Part shown: positions 1 to 5,353 of the stretch, one piece after another | How positions within the stretch are numbered: the stretch's first letter is position 1 | How the letters are laid out: each line of letters starts with the position of its first letter | Assembly (NCBI GenBank): GCA_910585655.1 | Contig: CAJUFW010000156.1 | Span: forward strand, 1-7,696 | Length of the DNA: 7,696 bases | Direction of reading: 5' to 3' | From: an uncultured Lachnospiraceae bacterium | Lineage (GTDB): Bacteria; Bacillota_A; Clostridia; Lachnospirales; Lachnospiraceae | Position numbers and translations under genes: made by a program | The notes under the pieces: generated by a model | The model's database searches: none | Seen by the model: only the letters and a program-made list of their open reading frames with translations | What the model was told of the DNA's origin: nothing

Positions 1-86
1 TACGACTCCTTGTAAAGATATGAAAACAGCAAAAGAAAAACGACCTATCTATATAAAGTAAAAAACAAAAGAAACGGAGAAAATGA

Positions 87-650
87 ATGTCCTCTAACTA
101 CCTTCTTACCGATAAATCCGCCTGGGAACACCCAGGTGACAGAGAAAAGTTTGTCCGCCTTTACCAGACCTATCAATCCGAAATGTACCAGACTGCATAC
201 TCTATTCTGTTAAATCATTCTATGGCAGAAGACGCCGTACAAGACGCCTGCCTTAAACTGATACGCCATTTAGACGGTGTAAAGGAAGAAGAGATCGCCC
301 GTACAAAACGCTTTATCAAAACCATCGTGCAGACAACTGCCTACTCTATGCTAAAAAAGAACAAAAAGGAATTTCTTTATGATCCTGCTTTATTAGAGGA
401 ATCACTTTGTGAAGAAGCTGCTTCCCCGGAAACACAGTTCTTAAAAGAAGACCTGGCGACCTACCTACAGCAATTCATTGAAGATCTAAAACCAAAAGAG
501 CGGGATTGTATTGACTTGTTTTACTTTCATGGACAGACCACTCTTCAGATAGCTGCCACGCTCGGCATTTCTCCGGCAGCCGTCCGAAAGCAGTTGCAAA
601 GGGGACGAGAGGCTTTACGGAAACGCTTGAAAAAAGAAGGGTTGTTGTAA
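87..650 (+). CDS. ECF-type RNA polymerase sigma factor
   Basis: A 187-residue sigma-70-family protein of extracytoplasmic-function size. It would bind core RNA polymerase and direct it to a small promoter set. Region 2 spans about residues 21-92 and includes the AEDAVQDACLKL segment (48-59), a typical core-binding helix. Region 4 spans about 122-183, with a helix-turn-helix around 150-172 (TTLQIAATLGISPAAVRKQL) that would read the -35 element. Regions 1 and 3 are absent, as expected for this class. The start at 87 has GGAG at 76-79, seven bases upstream. An overlapping ATG at 83 meets a stop after four codons. No anti-sigma or membrane gene follows, so the activating signal cannot be read from context. 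The family is certain; the exact ECF group and regulon are unknown. The lysine-rich tail (RKRLKKEGLL) is ordinary. Confidence 0.93.
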   Translation: MSSNYLLTDKSAWEHPGDREKFVRLYQTYQSEMYQTAYSILLNHSMAEDAVQDACLKLIRHLDGVKEEEIARTKRFIKTIVQTTAYSMLKKNKKEFLYDPALLEESLCEEAASPETQFLKEDLATYLQQFIEDLKPKERDCIDLFYFHGQTTLQIAATLGISPAAVRKQLQRGREALRKRLKKEGLL

Positions 651-666
651 CAGGAATTTATAAGGG

Positions 667-701
667 AAACCAGGAGGGGCAAAGGGCGTCCTTCTTGGTT
701 T
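667..701 (+). other. Long GU-rich hairpin after the sigma-factor gene
   Basis: AAACCAGGAGGGGC (667-680) pairs with GCGTCCTTCTTGG-type sequence at 688-701, giving a continuous 14-bp stem with three G-U pairs and a 7-base loop. It begins 17 bases after the sigma-factor stop codon. No T-tract follows directly, so by itself it is not a canonical intrinsic terminator. It may stabilise the 3' end or act with the T-tract hairpin just downstream. The G-U pairs mean that the RNA of the + strand folds better than its complement. Confidence 0.55.
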
Positions 702-707
702 GGATGG

Positions 708-745
708 AAAAAAATAGAAGAAGCTCTTTTCTTTCTTCTTTTTTT
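708..745 (+). terminator. Candidate intrinsic terminator between sigma factor and AraC gene
   Basis: A run of seven A (708-714) and GAAGAAG (717-723) face CTTTCTTC (731-738) and a run of seven T (739-745). The result is an A/T-rich stem with a U-tract on the + strand and, by symmetry, one on the - strand. It would separate the sigma-factor transcript from the AraC gene. The stem is weak in GC, so efficiency is uncertain; the strong hairpin at 667-701 may assist. Confidence 0.5.
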
Positions 746-770
746 GTGATAAGATAAATGGGAATACAAT
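744..770 (+). promoter_or_regulatory. Weak promoter candidate for the AraC-family gene
   Basis: TTGTGA (744-749) and TACAAT (765-770) resemble -35 and -10 boxes, but the 15-bp spacer is short. They lie directly after the terminator-like T-tract and 24 bases before the chosen start codon. The call rests only on box similarity. Confidence 0.25.
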
Positions 771-793
771 ATTGTTCTATAAGGGAGACTGCT

Positions 794-1657
794 ATGAATC
801 AATCCTTATTTCCTACGACACCTTACTCGGTTATTTCCAATCGTATTCTCTACACCCCTGCCCCATGGGCTAAACATGCTTTACTTACATTGCAGGAGGC
901 AGGTAGTCTACAAGCCATGCATCCGCATAGCTCCAAGCGAGAGCAACTCCTTTCCTATCTTTGCTTCGTTGTGCTGTCTGGTACTGGTTCTCTGGACTAT
1001 GCCGGAAAACATTATCTTTTATCGGCAGGTGACTGTGTTTTTCTGGATTGCCGCAATCCTTATCGCCATTCTACCTCCGAACAGCTTTGGACCCTGCAAT
1101 GGTGTCATTTTTATGGGATGGCGCTTCCGGCAATCTATGCCAAGTATCAAGAAAGAGGCGGACAACCTGTATTTCATTTAGACGATACCACGCCTGTTAC
1201 GGATCTTCTTCAAGAGCTTTATACACTTGCCTCTTCTTTAGACTATATTCGAGATATGAAAATCAATGCTGCTCTAAACCAGCTTCTAACTGTTTTGATG
1301 TCTTACTCCTGGCACCCAGAGCATGCCGTCACTGCTCGAAAACGAATGGAATTGGATAAAGTAAGGGCTTATTTAGAAGAACATTACACAGAAAAGATTA
1401 CTTTAGAAGAGCTTTCAGGTCATTTTTTTATCAATAAGTATTACCTAACCAAACTCTTTAAAGAAGCCTATGGTATAACAATTCTGACCTATCTGGAGCA
1501 AAAACGGATTACACAAGCCAAGAATCTTTTACGCTTTACTGCTATGACGATGGAGGAAATCGGAGAAGCTATAGGAATGAAAGATGCCAATTATTTCAGC
1601 CGACGCTTCAAAAAGATAGAGGGAATGAGTCCCAGAGAGTATCGGAAGCTATGGTAA
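794..1657 (+). CDS. AraC-family transcriptional regulator with cupin-like sensor
   Basis: A 287-residue regulator. The N-terminal half (about residues 15-175) looks like an AraC-type cupin sensor: the stretch FVVLSGTGSLDYAGKHY (58-74) followed by LSAGDCVFLD (76-85) is the usual beta-barrel pattern. The C-terminal half (about 186-287) carries two helix-turn-helix units. The first is around LEELSGHFFINKYYLTKLFKE, and the second around MEEIGEAIGMKDANYFSRRF, ending in the family signature GMSPREYRKLW. The start at 794 is preferred over an in-frame ATG at 758 because GGGAG at 783-787 is well placed for 794, and the 12 extra residues would be translated from promoter-like sequence. It lies 111 bases upstream of gmd on the same strand, so it may control the GDP-fucose genes, or a sugar-use locus elsewhere. 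The ligand cannot be deduced. AraC proteins with this layout commonly sense carbohydrates. Confidence 0.93.
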   Translation: MNQSLFPTTPYSVISNRILYTPAPWAKHALLTLQEAGSLQAMHPHSSKREQLLSYLCFVVLSGTGSLDYAGKHYLLSAGDCVFLDCRNPYRHSTSEQLWTLQWCHFYGMALPAIYAKYQERGGQPVFHLDDTTPVTDLLQELYTLASSLDYIRDMKINAALNQLLTVLMSYSWHPEHAVTARKRMELDKVRAYLEEHYTEKITLEELSGHFFINKYYLTKLFKEAYGITILTYLEQKRITQAKNLLRFTAMTMEEIGEAIGMKDANYFSRRFKKIEGMSPREYRKLW

Positions 1658-1703
1658 AACCAATATTGTGCTAATAAAAAAATACATATGTCCTTTTAAA
1701 TCC

Positions 1704-1720
1704 AACGAAAATTCTATAAA
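1704..1720 (+). promoter_or_regulatory. Promoter-like motif upstream of gmd
   Basis: TATAAA (1715-1720) is a -10-like box in the AraC-gmd gap, 48 bases before the gmd start. There is no good -35 at the normal distance, which fits a promoter needing an activator or alternative sigma factor, though it may simply not be a promoter. AACGA (1704-1708), then six bases, then the TATA box recurs upstream of the sigma-factor gene at 39-57. Confidence 0.3.
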
Positions 1721-1723
1721 CTA

Positions 1724-1760
1724 ACCTCATCACATACAAAATTTCGTAGAAAGATGAGGT
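1724..1760 (+). promoter_or_regulatory. Inverted repeat sequestering the gmd ribosome binding site
   Basis: ACCTCATC (1724-1731) is perfectly complementary to GATGAGGT (1753-1760), with a 21-base loop. The right arm contains GAGGT, the Shine-Dalgarno site of gmd, eight bases before its ATG at 1769. In RNA this stem would cover the ribosome binding site, so gmd translation may depend on opening it. As DNA the same dyad could be an operator. The pairing is directly visible; the regulatory role is inferred. Confidence 0.5.
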
Positions 1761-1768
1761 AACATTTC

Positions 1769-2806
1769 ATGAAAAAAGCATTGATTACTGGTATTACTGG
1801 TCAAGATGGTTCCTATTTAGCAGAACTGTTGCTAGAAAAGGGCTATGAGGTACATGGTATTATCCGTCGCGCCTCCATTTCCAATACGGCTCGTATCAAT
1901 CATTTATTAAATACTATTACACTGCATGATGGGGATTTATCGGACTCTTCCTCTCTAATTCGTATTATTCAGCTTGTACAGCCTGATGAAATTTATAATC
2001 TGGCTGCACAGTCTCATGTCCAAGTATCTTTTGATGTACCAGAATATTCAGGGGATGTAGACGCGCTGGGTGTCTTACGTATTTTAGAGGCATGCCGAAT
2101 CTTGGAACTGACCAAAAAGACCCGAATCTATCAAGCTTCTACCTCCGAGCTATTTGGAAAAGTAGAAGAAATCCCTCAGCGGGAAACTACCCCATTCCAT
2201 CCATACAGCCCGTATGCAGTTGCAAAGCAATATGGCTTCTGGATTACCAAAGAATATCGGGAAGCCTATGGCATGTTCGCTGTCAATGGAATTTTATTTA
2301 ACCATGAATCAGAACGGAGGGGCGAAACCTTTGTCACCCGCAAAATCACCCTCGCTGCAGGTCGTATCGCAGAAGGATTGCAGGATCATTTAGAGCTTGG
2401 CAATATGGATTCTCTACGGGATTGGGGCTATGCAAAAGATTATGTAGAATGTATGTGGCTGATGCTGCAACATGATACTCCAGAGGATTTTGTTATCGCA
2501 ACAGGAGAACAGCATACAGTACGAGATTTTACAGAAAAAGCCTTTGCTGCCAACAACATTACTCTCCGCTGGGAAGGCAGTGGTTTGGAGGAAAAGGGCT
2601 ATGATACCAATACTGGAAAACTACTTGTTTGTGTCAATCCTCAATGGTTCCGTCCAACAGATGTCGATAACCTTTGGGGCGATCCGACCAAAGCCAAAAC
2701 CGTTTTAGGTTGGAATCCGCAGAAAACAAGCTATGCCGAGTTAGTAGAGCTTATGGCAAAGCACGACCGTGAACTTGCCAGACAGGAAAAACGGCTGCAG
2801 GGCTAG
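1769..2806 (+). CDS. gmd: GDP-mannose 4,6-dehydratase
   Basis: A 345-residue extended short-chain dehydrogenase/reductase that converts GDP-D-mannose to GDP-4-keto-6-deoxy-D-mannose using bound NADP. This is the first committed step to GDP-L-fucose (and GDP-rhamnose, GDP-perosamine or GDP-colitose). The N-terminal Rossmann motif TGITGQDGSYL (7-17) is diagnostic. NLAAQSHV lies at 77-84. The catalytic set is readable by comparison with the E. coli enzyme: T125 and E127 in STSELFG, then Y149 and K153 in YAVAK. Substrate-binding segments include NHESERRGETFVTRKI (178-193) and RPTDVDNLWGDPTKAK (295-310). Length is within the family's usual range. The start is set by GAGGT at 1756-1760. The gene is intact, and downstream fcl on the same strand indicates the fucose branch. 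Expression may be limited by the hairpin over its ribosome binding site. Cytoplasmic. Confidence 0.97.
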   Translation: MKKALITGITGQDGSYLAELLLEKGYEVHGIIRRASISNTARINHLLNTITLHDGDLSDSSSLIRIIQLVQPDEIYNLAAQSHVQVSFDVPEYSGDVDALGVLRILEACRILELTKKTRIYQASTSELFGKVEEIPQRETTPFHPYSPYAVAKQYGFWITKEYREAYGMFAVNGILFNHESERRGETFVTRKITLAAGRIAEGLQDHLELGNMDSLRDWGYAKDYVECMWLMLQHDTPEDFVIATGEQHTVRDFTEKAFAANNITLRWEGSGLEEKGYDTNTGKLLVCVNPQWFRPTDVDNLWGDPTKAKTVLGWNPQKTSYAELVELMAKHDRELARQEKRLQG

Positions 2807-2819
2807 TGAATCTTTCACA

Positions 2820-2836
2820 CTTATTTGATAAATAAG
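2820..2836 (+). other. Small hairpin after gmd
   Basis: CTTATTT and AAATAAG form a perfect 7-bp stem around a 3-base loop, 13 bases after the gmd stop. It is AT-only apart from the closing C-G pair and has no T-tract, so it is unlikely to be a strong terminator. It may contribute to RNA processing between gmd and fcl. Confidence 0.35.
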
Positions 2837-2865
2837 AATCCTGTCCGGAGGGCTCTTTGTATCAT

Positions 2866-2888
2866 AGGAAAGTTTGAAGCACTTTCCT
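2866..2888 (+). other. Hairpin in the gmd-fcl spacer
   Basis: AGGAAAGT and ACTTTCCT form a perfect 8-bp stem with a 7-base loop, in the unusually long 142-base spacer between gmd and fcl. TATATAAAAAAT follows rather than a T-tract. It could be an RNA-processing or stability element, or an operator for an internal promoter; the sequence does not decide. Confidence 0.4.
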
Positions 2889-2948
2889 TATATAAAAAAT
2901 CCATTGAATTTAAAAAGCTTATTTAAATAAAGAAAGGAATTTGATACC

Positions 2949-3893
2949 ATGATGGAGAAAAATGCAAAAATCTATATTGCCGGACACCGCGGCATGGTCG
3001 GTTCCGCTATCGTCAGAGAGCTTAACCGGCAAGGCTATACAAACCTGATTACCCGTACTCATGAGGAATTGGATCTTTGTCGCCAAGATGCCGTAGAGGA
3101 CTTTTTTTCCAAGGAAAAGCCAGAGTATGTATTCCTGGCAGCAGCCAAGGTGGGCGGTATTGTCGCTAACCAGGATGCGCTGGCTGATTTTCTATATGAC
3201 AACATGATTCTGGAAATGAATGTGATCCATTCTGCCTGGAAAAACGGCTGCAAAAAGCTCGAATTTCTGGGCTCCTCCTGTATTTATCCACGGATGGCGC
3301 CACAGCCGATGAAGGAAAGCTGCCTTTTGACCTCTGAACTGGAAAAAACCAACGAAGCCTATGCCTTGGCGAAAATTTCCGGCTTGAAATACTGTGAATT
3401 TTTAAATCGGCAGTATGGTACAAATTACATCAGCGTTATGCCGACAAACTTATATGGACCAAACGACAACTACCACCCAACCCACAGCCATGTACTTCCC
3501 GCCTTAATTCGTCGTTTCCATGAGGCAAAAGAAAATGGGTTGAGCGAGGTCACTTGTTGGGGAGATGGTTCTCCTTTACGGGAATTTCTCTATGTAGATG
3601 ACCTGGCAAATCTGTGCGTTTTTTTAATGAATCATTATAGCGGCAATGAAACAGTCAATGCCGGAACCGGTAAAGAACTGACAATCAAAGAACTAACTGA
3701 GCTGGTAGCAAAAGTCATTGGCTATCAGGGAGAAATCAAATGGGATACCAGTAAACCAAATGGCACTCCGCGTAAACTCTTAGATGTTTCCAAAGCAGCC
3801 GGCTTAGGATGGACCTATCATACCGAATTAGAAGATGGCATCCGGCTTTCTTATGAGGATTTTTTACAGAATCCAATGCGGGCAGAACGTTAA
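2949..3893 (+). CDS. fcl: GDP-L-fucose synthase (GDP-4-keto-6-deoxymannose epimerase-reductase)
   Basis: A 314-residue bifunctional enzyme (also called WcaG) that epimerises GDP-4-keto-6-deoxymannose at C3 and C5 and reduces C4 with NADPH to give GDP-L-fucose. The NADP-binding motif GHRGMVG is at 12-18 and AAAKVGGIVAN at 64-74. Matching the E. coli enzyme, the catalytic residues are S109 and C111 in GSSCIYP, Y138 and K142 in YALAK, and H181 in NYHPTHSH. SVMPTNLYGP (162-171) and KPNGTPRKLLDV (269-280) are further family signatures. All key residues are present and the length is normal. AAAGGA at 2933-2938 favours the first of two adjacent ATGs. It sits between gmd and manC and completes the pathway. 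The 142-base gap before it contains hairpins, while manC follows after 40 bases, so fcl and manC are probably the tighter transcriptional pair. Cytoplasmic. Confidence 0.97.
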   Translation: MMEKNAKIYIAGHRGMVGSAIVRELNRQGYTNLITRTHEELDLCRQDAVEDFFSKEKPEYVFLAAAKVGGIVANQDALADFLYDNMILEMNVIHSAWKNGCKKLEFLGSSCIYPRMAPQPMKESCLLTSELEKTNEAYALAKISGLKYCEFLNRQYGTNYISVMPTNLYGPNDNYHPTHSHVLPALIRRFHEAKENGLSEVTCWGDGSPLREFLYVDDLANLCVFLMNHYSGNETVNAGTGKELTIKELTELVAKVIGYQGEIKWDTSKPNGTPRKLLDVSKAAGLGWTYHTELEDGIRLSYEDFLQNPMRAER

Positions 3894-3933
3894 AATCTCT
3901 CTAAAGCCACGAAAGAAAGGGGAACCTATTATC

Positions 3934-5265
3934 ATGAATATTGTTCTTTTATCCGGTGGATCGGGGCAACGTCTTTGGCCTCTCTCCAACGATATCCGTT
4001 CTAAACAATTTATTAAAATCTTTCATACCGAACAAAACGAACTGGAATCTATGGTACAGCGGGTTTATCGTCAAATTCGTATGGTTGATCCAGAAGCAGT
4101 CGTTACGATTGCCACTTCCAAATCCCAAGTATCCATGATACATCATCAGCTAGGAGAGCAGGTTGGTATCAGCATCGAACCCTGCCGACGGGATACCTTC
4201 CCGGCGATTGCCCTAGCGGCTGCTTATTTAAAGGATGTTCAGGGAGTGGAAGAAAACGAGCCAATCGTCGTCTGCCCGGTCGATCCCTATGTAGAAACCG
4301 ACTATTTTGAAGCCTTAAAGAATCTGGAAGCGCGTGCCGCTACCAGTGAAGCAAATCTGGTTTTAATGGGAATTGAACCTACCTATCCAAGCGAAAAATA
4401 TGGCTATATTATCCCAACCAGCGCGGACGCTATCAGTCAGGTTTCTATGTTTAAAGAAAAACCAAATAAGGAAATGGCAGAACGCTATATCACGCAAGGA
4501 GCGCTCTGGAATGGAGGTGTATTTGCTTTCAAGTTAGGATATGTACTGCAGCGCGCTCATGAACTCATTGAATTTCAGAATTATCAGGATCTGTTTGACA
4601 AATATGAAACCCTGACCAAAATCAGCTTTGATTATGCCGTAGTCGAGCAGGAATCCTATATTGAAGTCATGCGCTTTAGCGGGATGTGGAAAGATCTTGG
4701 CACATGGAATACCTTGACAGAAGCAATGGACAGTCATAGTGTTGGTGAAGCCCTCTTCAATGAAACCTGTGAAAATGCCCATGTCCTAAACGAATTAAAT
4801 GTTCCTATTTTATGTATGGGATTAAAAGATATTGTTGTTTCCGCCAGTCCGGAGGGAATCTTAGTCTCGGATAAGGAACAATCCAGCTACATCAAGCCGT
4901 TTGTCAATACTCTCGACCATCGTGTCATGTTTGCAGAAAAATCCTGGGGAAGCTTTCGCGTACTGGATGTGGGACAGGGGAGCATGACGATTAAAGTTAC
5001 TCCCCATCCTGGTCATCGGATGAATTATCACAGCCACGAGCATCGGGACGAGGTATGGACCGTCATTTCCGGCAAAGGATATACGGTTGTCGATGGTTTG
5101 ACAAAGCATGTTGAAGCAGGAGATGTTATTACGATGACCGCCGGCTGTAAGCATACGATTGTGGCAGAGAGCGAACTTCAGGTAATTGAAGTGCAGCTTG
5201 GACGGGATATCAGCGTGCAGGATAAGAAAAAGTTTTCGGATCCTGTATTGTCTGGGAAGAATTGA
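3934..5265 (+). CDS. manC: Mannose-1-phosphate guanylyltransferase with C-terminal cupin
   Basis: A 443-residue enzyme joining mannose-1-phosphate and GTP to make GDP-mannose, the substrate of Gmd. The nucleotidyltransferase domain (about 1-265) shows GGSGQRLWP (8-16), PCRRDTFPAIALAA (83-96), PVDPYV (115-120) where many relatives have a PSDH-like motif, FKEKP (173-177), WNGGVFAF (192-199), DYAVVE (233-238) and WKDLGTW (252-258). A linker is followed by a cupin domain (about 330-425), as in type II phosphomannose isomerase/guanylyltransferase fusions. Its metal-site segment reads HSHEHRDEVW (366-375), with a later H407. The canonical segment is QxHHHRxEHW, so isomerase activity is possible but not assured. 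The start at 3934 is chosen over upstream in-frame codons because AAAGGGGAA (3916-3924) precedes it and the earlier start would overlap fcl. It is the last gene of the cluster; no phosphomannomutase gene accompanies it. Confidence 0.93.
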   Translation: MNIVLLSGGSGQRLWPLSNDIRSKQFIKIFHTEQNELESMVQRVYRQIRMVDPEAVVTIATSKSQVSMIHHQLGEQVGISIEPCRRDTFPAIALAAAYLKDVQGVEENEPIVVCPVDPYVETDYFEALKNLEARAATSEANLVLMGIEPTYPSEKYGYIIPTSADAISQVSMFKEKPNKEMAERYITQGALWNGGVFAFKLGYVLQRAHELIEFQNYQDLFDKYETLTKISFDYAVVEQESYIEVMRFSGMWKDLGTWNTLTEAMDSHSVGEALFNETCENAHVLNELNVPILCMGLKDIVVSASPEGILVSDKEQSSYIKPFVNTLDHRVMFAEKSWGSFRVLDVGQGSMTIKVTPHPGHRMNYHSHEHRDEVWTVISGKGYTVVDGLTKHVEAGDVITMTAGCKHTIVAESELQVIEVQLGRDISVQDKKKFSDPVLSGKN

Positions 5266-5286
5266 AAATCTTTGATATTTTTCTTA

Positions 5287-5320
5287 ATCCTCCAGCCTCT
5301 GCTGCCTGAAGCTGGAGGAT
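5287..5320. terminator. Strong hairpin at the convergent junction (manC side)
   Basis: ATCCTCCAGC (5287-5296) and GCTGGAGGAT (5311-5320) form a perfect 10-bp stem with a 14-base loop, 21 bases after the manC stop. Both arms are GC-rich and symmetric, so either strand can fold. Neither strand has a clean U-tract directly after the stem, so termination may be non-canonical or factor-assisted. The position between convergent genes supports a transcript-end role. Confidence 0.5.
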
Positions 5321-5326
5321 ACCGAA

Positions 5327-5353
5327 GCATTGCGCTTTCCAGAGCGGCAATGC
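5327..5353 (-). terminator. Hairpin directly after the stop of the minus-strand gene
   Basis: GCATTGCGCT (5327-5336) and AGCGGCAATGC (5343-5353) pair with one bulged G and a 6-base loop. The stem abuts the TAG stop codon (5354-5356) of the minus-strand ATPase/nuclease gene. No U-tract follows. Together with the neighbouring 10-bp hairpin it probably defines 3' ends for the two convergent transcripts. Confidence 0.45.

Noticed and set aside
1..86. ECF-autoregulated promoter (AAC-type -35 with CGTC-type -10) upstream of the sigma factor
   Set aside because: TGAAAAC at 21-27 and TCTATA at 48-53 are 20 bases apart, longer than usual, and no CGTC box is present.
758..793. Longer N-terminus for the AraC-family protein starting at 758
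   Set aside because: No ribosome binding site suits it, the region is promoter-like, and GGGAG at 783-787 fits the start at 794.
876..1359. Alternative-frame plus-strand ORFs inside the AraC gene
   Set aside because: They overlap a clear AraC-family coding frame and show low-complexity, non-family sequence.
1658..1768. Riboswitch in the gmd leader
   Set aside because: Only a simple hairpin over the ribosome binding site is visible; the leader is too short and matches no riboswitch core that I recognise.
3835..3933. Longer N-terminus for ManC overlapping fcl
   Set aside because: The extra 33 residues precede the conserved N-terminal MNIVLLSGGSG start and overlap fcl out of frame; a strong Shine-Dalgarno site precedes 3934.
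4534..5154. Minus-strand open frames inside manC
   Set aside because: They are antisense to a conserved enzyme and their translations resemble nothing known.
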